The notes: generated from the sequence alone by a model not told the origin. 64,000 nucleotides of DNA from DASZTV01 sp035548055 (GCA_035548055.1 DASZTL010000090.1:1-64000); one strand, 5' to 3'; counted from the first letter of the stretch, positions 32,655 to 41,458 are shown. Translations and numbers: made by a program.

Positions 32655-33065
32655 GTGATCGACTACCGGACCGGGTTCGACGGAATCGAACGCGATCAGC
32701 TCGAAGGGTTCTTCGACGGCTGGCCGGCGGCGCCGGATGCCGATGCGCTTCTCAAGATTCTGCGCGGCAGCGCGTTCGCCGTACTCGCGTGCGATGGCGA
32801 CCATGTCGTCGGGTTCGTCAACGCGCTGTCCGATGGGCTGCTGGCGGTCTACATTCCGTTGCTCGAGGTACGAGCTCCGTACCGGGGACATGGGATCGGC
32901 CGCGCACTTGTCGGTCGAGTCCTGAGCGAGTTCAGCGATGCCTACATGGTCGATGCGGTTTGTGACCCCGAGGTCGCGCCGTTCTACGAGCGCCTTGGGA
33001 TGACCCGGCTTGCAGGAATGGCGCGCCGCAACCGGCAGGCGTCGATCCTTCGTGCCACACGTTGA
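32655..33065 (+). CDS. GNAT-family N-acetyltransferase
   Basis: A 136-aa acetyl-CoA-dependent transferase. The CoA-binding segment is VRAPYRGHGIGRALVGRV (Q/RxxGxG/A), followed by a C-terminal VAPFYERLGMTRL strand-helix usual in the family. GTG at 32655 is chosen; ATG at 32637 is an alternative. Substrate unknown. It ends 19 bp from a convergent HAD-family gene. Confidence 0.72.
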   Translation: MIDYRTGFDGIERDQLEGFFDGWPAAPDADALLKILRGSAFAVLACDGDHVVGFVNALSDGLLAVYIPLLEVRAPYRGHGIGRALVGRVLSEFSDAYMVDAVCDPEVAPFYERLGMTRLAGMARRNRQASILRATR

Positions 33066-33084
33066 GCGTTGACCGGAGAGTCCG

Positions 33085-33690
33085 CTACCCGGCGATTGTC
33101 TCGAACCACTCGGGGAACTCGCACAGTGATGAGGCGACATGTTGCGCGCCGGCCTTGATCAGTTCCTGTTCGGTTGACGAGCCAGTGGTTACGCCAAGGC
33201 TCGGGATGCGGGCTGTAAGCGCAGCAACCATGTCACCGGGATGGTCCCCGACGAAGCACACGGCGTTCGCCGACCGCAGCGGATCCGCTTTCCCGGCGGC
33301 CCAAGTGTTGCCGAAGATCTGATCAACTTCGAGGCCCGCGTGTTGCAGCGTTGCGAACGCGAGGTGCTCCAGCTTGGACGTGACGACGGCTACCGCGTAG
33401 CCCGCGGTGCGAACCGCGTCGAGTGCCTCGGCCGCTCCGGGCAGTGGATCGGCGTTGACCACTCCGATGTCGGCCATGTGCGCGCGGAAGCTCTGAACCG
33501 CGCCCGGAAGCTCGTCAGTCGAGAACCAGGGAGCGAGCGCCTCGCCGATCGGTGGCCCGAGATTCGCGACGATGGAGGTCACGTCGATCGGACGTCCAGT
33601 CTGCTCAGCCAGCGCCGATAGCGCCATGGCGATGCCGCGTCGCGTGTCGACCAAGGTCATATCCAGGTCGAACCCCACCGTGTGCCGCAT
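33085..33690 (-). CDS. HAD-superfamily hydrolase
   Basis: A 201-aa phosphatase-like protein with motif I FDLDMTLVDT (nucleophile Asp and general acid), motif II VVTSKLEHL (Thr/Ser), Lys before the GNTWAAGKADPL motif and motif IV FVGDHPGDM. The cap is small and helical (C1 type), as in phosphoglycolate phosphatases. The family acts on phosphorylated small metabolites. The ATG at 33690 places motif I at residues 7-16, as expected. No substrate can be assigned. Confidence 0.78.
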   Translation of the reverse strand: MRHTVGFDLDMTLVDTRRGIAMALSALAEQTGRPIDVTSIVANLGPPIGEALAPWFSTDELPGAVQSFRAHMADIGVVNADPLPGAAEALDAVRTAGYAVAVVTSKLEHLAFATLQHAGLEVDQIFGNTWAAGKADPLRSANAVCFVGDHPGDMVAALTARIPSLGVTTGSSTEQELIKAGAQHVASSLCEFPEWFETIAG

Positions 33691-33780
33691 GGACCAATCC
33701 TCATGCATCGCACCGGCAGTCTTCGGTCGCGGGCTTTGGGATGCCCAGCGGCACTTGTTGCATACGCTTCCAAAGTGCGG

Positions 33781-34412
33781 ATGGTGGCGCTCGATCTCGA
33801 CGGGACCCTTGTCGACCAAGCCGCCGCTGCAAGGAGATGGGCCAGGGAGTTCGCGGATTCGCACGGCTTCGACCTGGCTGTCGAAGCAGTCGCAGAAGTG
33901 CTTAATGAACGGCGCCCCAGGGCGAGGTGTTTGCGGAACTCGTCCTTCGTCTCGAGTTGCCTATCGACGCCGACGAGATGTGGGCGGACTATCGCCGTCG
34001 GATGCCCGCGCTCGTTACCTGTACGCCCGAGGACCGCCAGGCGCTGATCGAGTTACGCCACCATGGGTGGCGTCTCGGAATCATCACCAATGGGATGGTG
34101 GACAACCAGCAGGGCAAGATCCGCGCTCTTGGGCTCGACGCGCTGGTCGACGGTTGGGTGATCTCGGCTGATGTCGGTGCGCGCAAGCCTGAGCCGGCGC
34201 TGTTCGAGGCGTTGGCCGCTCGCCTGGGCTGCCCGCTCGAAGGATGGATCATCGGCGACAGCCTTGACCACGACATCGGAGGCGGCGCCGCCGTCGGGCT
34301 GCAAACCGCGTGGATCGCGAGGGGCGAGTCGCCGCCGTTAACCGACCGTCGGCCGGACCTGGTTGTCGACTCGGTTGCCGAAGCCGCCGAGGAGATTCTT
34401 CGTAGGTCCTGA
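33781..34412 (+). pseudogene. HAD-superfamily hydrolase, frameshifted
   Basis: A second HAD gene, unrelated in detail to its neighbour. The first frame gives MVALDLDGTLVDQAAAARRW (motif I) up to LNERRP; at about 33917-33925 one base is missing and the protein continues in another frame as GEVFAELVLRLELP, then IITNGMVDNQ (motif II), ARKPEPALFEAL (Lys) and IIGDSLDHDIGGG (motif IV). All four motifs would be present without the indel. Sequencing error or recent inactivation are both possible. Confidence 0.7.
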
Positions 34413-34482
34413 TGGTCGGCCGACGCGACGTACACCGAAGGCGCCGGCGACGGACTTCGAGGACTCAGGTCATCCTGTTGAC

Positions 34483-34914
34483 GTGTCACTCGACGGGCTG
34501 CCGGCGAACGTGGGCGAGGTTCTTGACGCCGCCCGGTTGCTTCCACGACTCGTGTCAGGGGTTGTCGGCATCGCCGTGGTGGGTTCGTGGGCGAGGGCGG
34601 CCGGTCGCGCCGACTCGGATGTCGACCTCGTCGTACTCGCCAACGAGCCGTCGAGGTTGCTTGACGACCGATCCTGGCTGACGATCTTCGGGAGCGAAGC
34701 GGTCCTGGTCGGAGAGAGGAACTTCGGCCTGCTACAGGAACGGCGCTTGCGTCGACCCGATGCCCTGGAGGTGGAGGTGGGTGTCGCGGGTGCTGAATGG
34801 GCTGCTCTTCCACCCGACTCCGGTACGGCACGAGTCGTCCGCGACGGGGTGCACGTGCTCTTCGACCCGGAAGGCCTATTCGCCGAGCTGATTCGCGTTG
34901 TCCGGCCTGATTGA
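34483..34914 (+). CDS. Nucleotidyltransferase-domain protein
   Basis: A 143-aa protein with the minimal nucleotidyltransferase motif VVGSWARAAGRADSDVDLVVL (GS plus DxD), followed by a small helical part. Such proteins include MNT antitoxins and aminoglycoside adenylyltransferases; no HEPN partner is adjacent. GTG at 34483 is used and an earlier in-frame start is possible. It follows the broken HAD gene closely, so may be in its transcript. Confidence 0.68.
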   Translation: MSLDGLPANVGEVLDAARLLPRLVSGVVGIAVVGSWARAAGRADSDVDLVVLANEPSRLLDDRSWLTIFGSEAVLVGERNFGLLQERRLRRPDALEVEVGVAGAEWAALPPDSGTARVVRDGVHVLFDPEGLFAELIRVVRPD

Positions 34915-34940
34915 GGTGGCAAGGTACATACTCACGCCTC

Positions 34941-35384
34941 GTGGAAGTCCGGCGTGCAGGCGAGAGAGATATTGACGAACTCGCGAGGTTGCGCGCGACC
35001 TGGCGTGAGCGAACAGCTGACGCCGAGTTCCTGACTACCTTCCGCGCGTGGTTCGTGCGAGAGCAGGCAGATCGCTGGTGGTGGATCGCTGTTGACGGTC
35101 TGGAGCCGGTAGGCATGGTCAATGTGAAGCTCTTCGATCGGATGCCTGATCCGCACCGAGCCTCGAGCCGATGGGGTTACCTCGCGAACCTGTTCGTCGT
35201 TCCGCCCCGCCGCGGTGAAGGCGTGGGTGCGTCGCTCGTGGCCGCCGTCCTCGATCGTGCCCGTGCCGAGGGGCTCGTCCGAGTGGTGCTTGCTCCGTCC
35301 GAGCGCTCGATTCCCCTGTACCGCCGGCACGGTTTTGAGCCCGCAACGGATCTGCTGCTCCTGCCGCTCTCAGACAACGCATAG
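34941..35384 (+). CDS. GNAT-family N-acetyltransferase
   Basis: A 147-aa acetyltransferase with LFVVPPRRGEGVGASLVAAVL as the acetyl-CoA loop and APSERSIPLYRRHGFEPA at the C-terminus. GTG at 34941 starts the conserved region; 26 bp separate it from the nucleotidyltransferase gene. Acceptor substrate unknown. Confidence 0.75.
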   Translation: MEVRRAGERDIDELARLRATWRERTADAEFLTTFRAWFVREQADRWWWIAVDGLEPVGMVNVKLFDRMPDPHRASSRWGYLANLFVVPPRRGEGVGASLVAAVLDRARAEGLVRVVLAPSERSIPLYRRHGFEPATDLLLLPLSDNA

Positions 35385-35426
35385 GGCCGCCGCCGCGCCG
35401 ACGCCTCCGGGATCACAGGGCTGGCC

Positions 35427-35681
35427 CTATGCGACGGGCTCGTGGGCTAAGACCGCGCGTCTGTCGACGATCGTTGTCGGCCTTGCTTCCACGTCGCCAG
35501 CCGCGATGATCCGGCGCAAGTGGTCCGAGGTGAACCGGACGTGCTTGCCCAACCGGGCGTGCGGCACAGCGCCAGCTGTCACCTTCTTGCGGAGCCACCC
35601 TTCCGGCACGCGGAGGACGTCCGCCGCCTCGGGAATCGTGTACAGCTCAACGGCGACCGGTTCGGTGATGTCGCTGCTCAT
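35427..35681 (-). CDS. Excisionase-like helix-turn-helix protein (element 2)
   Basis: An 84-aa protein with the MerR-like excisionase fold (TIPEAADVLRVPEGWLRKKV ... ARLGKHVRFTSDHLRRII). It is clearly paralogous to the excisionase of element 1. Its ATG overlaps the relaxase stop (ATGA), so the two are co-expressed. It might act on either element, as both share the att core. Confidence 0.83.
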   Translation of the reverse strand: MSSDITEPVAVELYTIPEAADVLRVPEGWLRKKVTAGAVPHARLGKHVRFTSDHLRRIIAAGDVEARPTTIVDRRAVLAHEPVA

Positions 35682-38335
35682 CGGGAATGTCCGACGCCCT
35701 CCGCGCGCTCGCGATTCGACCCCAATGGGTTGCTCCGCAGATCCCGACGTGTCGCGGAGAGTGGCCGCGGCGCGATCGGTTGCTGATTGCTGGCGAGGAC
35801 TTGGCGTCGGTCGTGGGAGAGGTATCCGGCGAGGCAGCGCATCACGTTGGCGGCGTTCGTCGCGTCCTCCGTCGTTATCTCGAAGCCATTGCGGTCCGCC
35901 GGCAGCGAAACGGGTGTCGTGTAGAGGTGGTTCGCTTGGCGGCCGCGGGACAGCGCGACGTATCCGGCTTGCTGGCACAGCGTGGATGCGCCGTACAGCA
36001 GCGCGACCTCGGTCGTGAGCCCTTGCGCTTTGTGGACGGTCATCGCGTAGCCGTGGTCGAGGTGGTCGGCGGCCCAGCCGGTTGGCACGCTGACCTGCGC
36101 GCCGGTGTTGGTGCGCAGTGACAGGGTGTCGGGATCCGCGGCTGTGACGGTGGCTCGTGTGCCGTTGAGCAGCCCGGTGCGGTGGTCGTTGCTGGTGATG
36201 ATGACGAGATCGCCTGTGGCGTAGCCACGGTCGGTGTCCTCGCCTGTTACGACGACGGCATCCGGCTGAAGACGTCCGGCGGCGCGTAGCTGCCCGCGGA
36301 TCTCGCGGTTGAGCCGGTCGACGTCGCGGCGGGTGGACCCAAGCGCGACGAGGGCGTGCGGGTCCGACTGAGTTTCGAGATGCTCGACGTAGTCGACCGC
36401 GAGCTGCTGGGCGGTACGACTAGGGGTGCTCAGGACGTGTACTCGGCCGTGGGTGACGTAGGCGGCGAGCGCGCGGTCGCGGTCACCGTTGCGCAGATCG
36501 GACAGGGCGGCGCGTTCCCAGTCGGCGCTCTGACGTTGGTTGCCGGACATTGCCATCGGGTCGCGGAGGGTGACGAGCGCGGCGAACATGCCGCCGGCGT
36601 CGACCTCGGCGAGCTGCGCCGGGTCACCGACGAGTACGAGCTTCCCGCCGGCGGCGCGCACGTGTGTGGCGAGGCGGAGGTAGTGGCGGGTGCCGACCAT
36701 CGACGCCTCGTCGACCAGGACCACCGAGTGCGCTGCGAGCCCGGCGGGGCGACCGGTGGCCGGGTCGGTGCGGTCGAGGTCGGTGAGGGTGCGGGTGATC
36801 GACGCGCACCGTACGCCGGTAGCGGCCTCGAGCCGGCGGGCGGTGATCGCGGCTAGCGAGCAGCCGATGACCGGTACGCCGCTGTCGCGCCACGCGTCGG
36901 CGGCCGCGCGCAGCGACGCGGTCTTGCCCGAGCCGGCCGGGCCGGTGACGACATCCACTAGTGCGGGGGACATGAGCAGCCCGGTGACGACGGCGCATTG
37001 CTCGGCGGACAGGTCGCGGCTGGCGGTGATCGCGGCGACGGTCTCCGGTGCCACGGCGGGAAGGTTGGATCGTTCGGTGCTTATGGCGAGTGCCCATCGT
37101 TCGGCCGCTAGAAGGTCACGCGTCGACCAGCGCCGTTCACCGCTTGCGGCTGTCGGAGCGAGCAGCGGGACCGCTTCATCGTGGGCGAGAAGCTGGGTCG
37201 CGGTGGCTTCGAGCTGCTGACCTGTCACCGCAGCACCGGCCGGCAAGGTTTCGGCGAGCGCTTGGATGACGTCGCGTCGGTCGAACGACGTCGCGTGCTT
37301 CGTCAGCCCGTCAGGCCCGAACATCTCCGCGGCGACCGACTCTGCGTCCGGCCATTGCGGTGTCGAGGCTCGCCCGATGCTGTCGGCGATGACAGCCGGT
37401 GCCGAGTGCCCGAGTGCGTCGGCGCGCTGCGCCCAGCTCGCCCGGAGTGACCTTGGTGGGGTGTGGGTCTTGGTGGGCCGGGTGACGTAGGCGGCGCGCT
37501 GCGCGGCCTTCCGCCCCGAGGTGCCGGTGCGGTCCAGCTCGTCCTCGATCGCCTTCCGGCGTGAGGAGAACTCCTTGCGCAGCTCCATCGGGATGCCGAC
37601 GATCTCGGCGACCCCGCGGCGTACCGGACCCCAGCCGACGCTGAGGGTCTTGGTCAGCTCGCCGCGCAGAACGGCCTGGTAGATGCAGCCGGCGGTGCGG
37701 GCGTGACGGTGCATCGCGCGGGAGTCGACCGCCGACCACTTCCCGTCAACGCCGTGGAGCAGGTTCGCGACGACCAGGTGGGTGTGCAGCTGCGGGTCGT
37801 CGGCGCGAGAGGTGGTGTGGATGAACGCAGCCGCGACCAGCCCAGTCGTCTCGATCCGATTGGCGCGTTGTCCGTCGCCTTGGTGACCGCGGGTGCCGTG
37901 GCCGGCGTGACGTTCCAGGTAGCCGAGTGCTTCCTGGACGGCGGTCTCGTGTGCGGCCATGACGGCCGTGGCGGTTTCTGGATCGGCGAGGCCGTGGAGG
38001 ACCGAAACGCTTTTTGGCGCCGAGACGACCAGGTCGAGTCCGCATCGGCGGATGTCGATCTTGGCGCCGTCCGGGTTGTTGGGGTCGCGGCGCAGGACGG
38101 GCTGCGCGACCTGGCTGCCGTCGGGTAGCCGTCCGTCGAGCAGCCCGGCGAAGAGGTCGCGCTCGCGGCCGGTGATCGGCCCGTCTATGCCGAGCGCGGC
38201 CGCGCCGTGACCGCACCAATGGCCCGCCGGCTCGGCCTCATCGAGGTAGTAGCGCGACGGCCGGCAGTCGGCGTCACGGTCCAGGTAATAGGACGCGCGC
38301 ACGGCACCGCCGCTCAGCATCGCGATCGAGATCAC
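35678..38335 (-). CDS. MobF-family relaxase/helicase (TraA/TrwC-like)
   Basis: An 885-aa conjugative relaxase. The N-terminal TrwC domain has two Tyr pairs (16-17 and 29-30) and the metal-binding His triad at 173, 184 and 186 (HTTSRADDPQLHTHLVV), with the 11/2 spacing of TraI and TrwC. The C-terminal half is a RecD-like superfamily 1 helicase: Walker A VVTGPAGSGKTASL, Walker B VLVDEASM and the YAMTVHKAQGLT motif. It would nick the transfer origin and unwind the DNA. GTG at 38335 or ATG at 38320 starts it. No type IV coupling or secretion gene is in the element, so it would be mobilised rather than self-transmissible. Confidence 0.88.
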   Translation of the reverse strand: MISIAMLSGGAVRASYYLDRDADCRPSRYYLDEAEPAGHWCGHGAAALGIDGPITGRERDLFAGLLDGRLPDGSQVAQPVLRRDPNNPDGAKIDIRRCGLDLVVSAPKSVSVLHGLADPETATAVMAAHETAVQEALGYLERHAGHGTRGHQGDGQRANRIETTGLVAAAFIHTTSRADDPQLHTHLVVANLLHGVDGKWSAVDSRAMHRHARTAGCIYQAVLRGELTKTLSVGWGPVRRGVAEIVGIPMELRKEFSSRRKAIEDELDRTGTSGRKAAQRAAYVTRPTKTHTPPRSLRASWAQRADALGHSAPAVIADSIGRASTPQWPDAESVAAEMFGPDGLTKHATSFDRRDVIQALAETLPAGAAVTGQQLEATATQLLAHDEAVPLLAPTAASGERRWSTRDLLAAERWALAISTERSNLPAVAPETVAAITASRDLSAEQCAVVTGLLMSPALVDVVTGPAGSGKTASLRAAADAWRDSGVPVIGCSLAAITARRLEAATGVRCASITRTLTDLDRTDPATGRPAGLAAHSVVLVDEASMVGTRHYLRLATHVRAAGGKLVLVGDPAQLAEVDAGGMFAALVTLRDPMAMSGNQRQSADWERAALSDLRNGDRDRALAAYVTHGRVHVLSTPSRTAQQLAVDYVEHLETQSDPHALVALGSTRRDVDRLNREIRGQLRAAGRLQPDAVVVTGEDTDRGYATGDLVIITSNDHRTGLLNGTRATVTAADPDTLSLRTNTGAQVSVPTGWAADHLDHGYAMTVHKAQGLTTEVALLYGASTLCQQAGYVALSRGRQANHLYTTPVSLPADRNGFEITTEDATNAANVMRCLAGYLSHDRRQVLASNQQPIAPRPLSATRRDLRSNPLGSNRERAEGVGHSR

Positions 38336-38809
38336 CGGCGCACGATCGCGCCGAGGCGCCCCCGGGCCGTCCCCCGGAGGTCCCCCGGAGCGCGTCCGCG
38401 TGGTTGTGAACTCAGCGAGCCAGGCGCTGGCTTGGGCCGCGCCGCGGGGGGCTGTGCGGGCTTCAGGCCCAGATCCGGATCACGCTGACCGCCACCACGA
38501 ACGTCAGCCTGGCGCACTCGCGGGCGCGGCTGCCTGCAGCATGCGCCTGCGTGGTCGACCCGGCTCCTCCGCGGTTCGTGCCTCGCGCTGCCGCCGTCGC
38601 CTTTGCGTCCCCCGAAGTCGCCCGGTCAACAGACACAGTGGTATCCAGCGATACCCACGCCGCGTGCGGGCAGCGACAATCGGCACTGTCGGTCTGCGAG
38701 AGTAGGCAGTAAGGCCTGGTTGTCGCGGCGCCGCGAGTCCGGTAGGGCAAGAGTCGAGCGGAGCTCAGCGGCCGACAGTCGGAAGCCGCCGGAGGCGAGG
38801 GGAGTCGTC
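38336..38809. other. Divergent non-coding region (possible oriT) between relaxase and HTH-ImmA genes
   Basis: 474 bp with no convincing gene. It holds a repeated GTCCCCCGGAG (two copies around 38367-38391) just upstream of the relaxase start. Relaxase genes often have their nick site directly upstream, so an oriT may be here; I cannot identify a nic sequence. Confidence 0.35.
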
Positions 38810-39964
38810 ATGGCAAACCGTGTCAGCGTCGCCCCCGCACTGCTCAGATGGGCGCGCGAACGGTCCGGCCGGCAGGTCTCGGACTTCTCGTCGTCTTTCC
38901 CGAAGCTCGCCGAGTGGGAGGCCGGCGAGTCTCTGCCGACGATGCGTCAGCTGGAGAACTACGCCCGTGCGACCCACACGCCGATCGGGTTCATGTTTCT
39001 TCCGGCGCCGCCTGCGGAACCGGTCCCGCTTCCCGACTTCAGAACGTTTGGTGACGAGCAGGTCTTAACCCCTACGCCCGATCTGCTCGACACCGTGTAC
39101 GCGTGCGAGCTTCGGCAGAACTGGTACAGAGATTTCGCCGAGGACCGCGGGTACGACCGGGTGGAGCTTGTAGGCAGCCTGACGACGGACGTCGATCCCA
39201 TCACGGCGGCTGGGCAGTTGCGGGACGCGCTCGGATTCGGGCTAGCCCGCCGGGTTGACTTCCGGACCTGGACCGAAGCGCTCGATGGCCTGCGCGAACA
39301 CGCTGAGGAAGCCGGCGTCCTGGTCATGATCAGCGGCGTCGTCGGCAGCGATACCCACCGCAAGCTGAACCCGAAGGAGTTCCGCGGCTTCGCTCTCGCC
39401 GACGAAAGGGCGCCGGTCATCTTCGTGAACGGCGCCGACACGAAGGCCGCACAGATCTTCACCCTTGCCCACGAACTTGCCCACATCGCTTTGGGCGGTT
39501 CGGCGTTGTCGCGTCCCGATCTCGCCAACCTCGACCTGGGAAGTGGCGTCGAGGCATGGTGTAACCGCGTGGCAGCGGAGCTGCTCGTTCCACTGGCCTC
39601 GATTACTGAGGAGTTTGAGGGCGGCTCGAATATCACCGCGGAGCTTGATCGTCTCGCGAAGTTCTACAAGGTAAGCACGCTGGTCGTACTGCGGCGCATC
39701 TTCGATGCGGGGCGGATGTCCAGAGATGACTTCCATCGTGCCTACGACGCAGAGTTGACTCGAGTCATGGAGTTTGCTCGCAGCACCAGCACTGGCGGCA
39801 ACTTCTACAACACGGAGCCGATCCGGGTCAGTCGGACGTTCGCCCGCGCCCTCGTCACCGACACCGCCGAGGGACGCACGCTCCACCGAGACGCCTTTCG
39901 CCTGCTTGGCTTCAAGAAGTACTCGACGTTTGAGGAGCTAAGCCAGCGCCTCGGGGTCGCTTGA
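38810..39964 (+). CDS. HTH-ImmA/IrrE-type metallopeptidase (antitoxin-like)
   Basis: A 384-aa protein: an N-terminal HTH-like part (PALLRWARERSGRQVSDFS ... EWEAGESLP) and a C-terminal zinc-peptidase domain with HELAH at 221-225 and downstream EAWCNRVAAELLVP supplying the third ligand. ImmA proteases cut repressors or antitoxins. The stop overlaps the ATG of the DUF4411 gene (TGATG), a pairing seen in many bacterial genomes and considered toxin-antitoxin-like. The ATG at 38810 has GAGGGGAG upstream. Confidence 0.85.
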   Translation: MANRVSVAPALLRWARERSGRQVSDFSSSFPKLAEWEAGESLPTMRQLENYARATHTPIGFMFLPAPPAEPVPLPDFRTFGDEQVLTPTPDLLDTVYACELRQNWYRDFAEDRGYDRVELVGSLTTDVDPITAAGQLRDALGFGLARRVDFRTWTEALDGLREHAEEAGVLVMISGVVGSDTHRKLNPKEFRGFALADERAPVIFVNGADTKAAQIFTLAHELAHIALGGSALSRPDLANLDLGSGVEAWCNRVAAELLVPLASITEEFEGGSNITAELDRLAKFYKVSTLVVLRRIFDAGRMSRDDFHRAYDAELTRVMEFARSTSTGGNFYNTEPIRVSRTFARALVTDTAEGRTLHRDAFRLLGFKKYSTFEELSQRLGVA

Positions 39965-40446
39965 TGTATCTGATCGACTCCGATGTCTTGATTGACGCGA
40001 AGAATCGCCACTACGCGTTCGACGTAGTCCCCGCATTCTGGGATTGGGTTGCACAGCAGCATCTCGCGGGCAAGGTGTTCGTCGTACAGCGCGTGGCGGA
40101 GGAGATCCTTGCCGGCGCGGACGAACTTGCGGACTGGCTTAAGGCGCAGCCGGCTTCCTTCAAACTTGTCCCGACGTCGGCCGACGCGACATCGCTCGCG
40201 ACGGTTAGCCAGTGGGCGTTGGGCGCGGGCTATCAGCAGGCGGCGGTCGCTGCGTTCCTGCAGGCCGGCGACTACTTCATCGTCGCCCAAGGATTGACCC
40301 TCGGGTACACCGTGGTCACACAAGAACGACCCGAGCCGGCCTCCAAGAAGAAGATCAAGATCCCGGATGCGTGTGACGCGGTGGGCGTGAAGTGGACTAC
40401 ACCATTCCAGATGCTCAAGGCCGAAGGCGCTCGCTTCACCCTCTGA
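39964..40446 (+). CDS. DUF4411 PIN-like protein (toxin-like)
   Basis: A 160-aa protein opening MYLIDSDVLIDAKNRHYAFD, with the N-terminal Asp of a PIN-like fold, an acidic residue in VQRVAEEILAG, and the family segment YTVVTQERPEPASKKKIKIPDAC. DUF4411 proteins are likely nucleases or their degenerate relatives. Its start overlaps the stop of the HTH-ImmA gene, so both are co-translated and probably work as toxin and control protein. Toxicity is inferred from family and pairing. Confidence 0.82.
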   Translation: MYLIDSDVLIDAKNRHYAFDVVPAFWDWVAQQHLAGKVFVVQRVAEEILAGADELADWLKAQPASFKLVPTSADATSLATVSQWALGAGYQQAAVAAFLQAGDYFIVAQGLTLGYTVVTQERPEPASKKKIKIPDACDAVGVKWTTPFQMLKAEGARFTL

Positions 40447-40487
40447 GCGCGGCCGCGCGACCGCAGCGCATCACAGCTTGGCTCGAG

Positions 40488-40811
40488 TTACGTCTGGGGC
40501 ACGACAAGTCGATCGTCCCGCCACTCGATCTGCGTGACCTCGACAGCCACCTGCACGATCTGCCACAGCGGGCTCCCGGTCATCTCATACCAGACCTTGC
40601 CATCGCCGGGTCGCTCTTCGAGCAGCATCTCCAGTTCTACGAGTCGGGCCAACTCCTGGTTGATGTTGCTCCGGGACGTCGTTCCGAAGACAGGCGGGCG
40701 TGATTGAACGAACCGTTTGTCGTATGAGAGCACCCAGGCCGCGACGGGCAGCCGGCAGCCACGGCCGAATAGTCGGTCGCTTACCCGCGTTGCGTCCACG
40801 TTTTGCCCCAC
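40488..40811 (-). CDS. Winged-helix regulator-like protein
   Basis: A 107-aa protein in which the segment SNINQELARLVELEMLLEERPGDGKVWYEM reads as a winged helix (recognition helix, then wing with DGKVWYE), as in ArsR/MarR-like regulators. It starts with GTG at 40811, only 8 bp from a block of three 14-bp tandem repeats that also lies before the ImmA gene. It is therefore the likely regulator of the divergent ImmA-HD-NDT operon. Precise family not recognised. Confidence 0.6.
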   Translation of the reverse strand: MGQNVDATRVSDRLFGRGCRLPVAAWVLSYDKRFVQSRPPVFGTTSRSNINQELARLVELEMLLEERPGDGKVWYEMTGSPLWQIVQVAVEVTQIEWRDDRLVVPQT

Positions 40812-40819
40812 CCGCTAAC

Positions 40820-40861
40820 TAGATTCTAGATACCAGATTCCGGTTATCAGATTCTGGTTAT
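40820..40861. promoter_or_regulatory. Three tandem 14-bp iterons between wHTH and ImmA genes
   Basis: TAGATTCTAGATAC (40820), CAGATTCCGGTTAT (40834) and CAGATTCTGGTTAT (40848) follow one another without gap. The last two differ at one base. The block is AT-rich relative to its surroundings and lies between divergent starts, as an operator would. Confidence 0.65.
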
Positions 40862-40987
40862 CCACAGGGTCCCGGATGGAGTGCGGGTGGTCCACCGTCT
40901 GTTCAAGTGGCTGTTCCGTCGGGCCGGCCTCATCCTCATAATGGCCCGCCTCGTGGGGACCCCTTGGCAAGACCCGAGGGAGCTCGC

Positions 40988-41458
40988 ATGATCCCCGGCA
41001 GCCCATCTGCTGGTGCGGCATGGTCGACCGGAGCCTCCCTTGATCGACCTCCATCCGCTGAAGCGAACATTCGGCAGATCGTTGAGCGCGTGCACCAAGC
41101 ATGGGCAGATGCCGGCACGGACGGCTGCGAGAGCCACATACGGGCGCTCGGTTGGTCCGTTGAGTATCGGCGTCTCGCTGCAGCGACTGGGGGGCATCAG
41201 GGCTTGCTCTTGCCGAGGCTGCGAGGGGGGTTCCACATCGTTGTTGACCCGGAGCCGACTCCCGATCAGCGGCGCCAGGGCGTTCCGGCTGCGATTGTGA
41301 CGGGTTGGCGGCTGGCGCATGAGTACGCCCACACCTTCTTCTACGCGGCCCGCTGTGTCCCGCGGCGGGCCGCGCCAGCTACGCCGGCCGAGGAGGCGTT
41401 TTGCGATGCCTTCGCGAACGAGCTTCTGAAGGTTCGGCTCAGCTCCACGCCTGCGTAA
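40988..41458 (+). CDS. ImmA/IrrE-family zinc metallopeptidase
   Basis: A 156-aa protein with HEYAH at residues 111-115 and EEAFCDAFANELL downstream, which together make the ImmA/IrrE zinc site. It lacks a DNA-binding domain. It heads a set with the HD hydrolase (65 bp downstream) and deoxyribosyltransferase. ImmA proteases usually cleave a repressor, so it may cleave the adjacent winged-helix protein upon a signal such as infection or DNA damage. The ATG at 40988 follows GAGGGAG. Confidence 0.78.
   Translation: MIPGSPSAGAAWSTGASLDRPPSAEANIRQIVERVHQAWADAGTDGCESHIRALGWSVEYRRLAAATGGHQGLLLPRLRGGFHIVVDPEPTPDQRRQGVPAAIVTGWRLAHEYAHTFFYAARCVPRRAAPATPAEEAFCDAFANELLKVRLSSTPA

Noticed and set aside
34483..34914. 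MNT/HEPN toxin-antitoxin system
   Set aside because: The nucleotidyltransferase has no HEPN partner next to it; neighbours are a HAD pseudogene and a GNAT.
38367..38391. GTCCCCCGGAG repeat upstream of the relaxase as a CRISPR or iteron array
   Set aside because: Only two adjacent copies, no spacers; kept only as a possible oriT hint.
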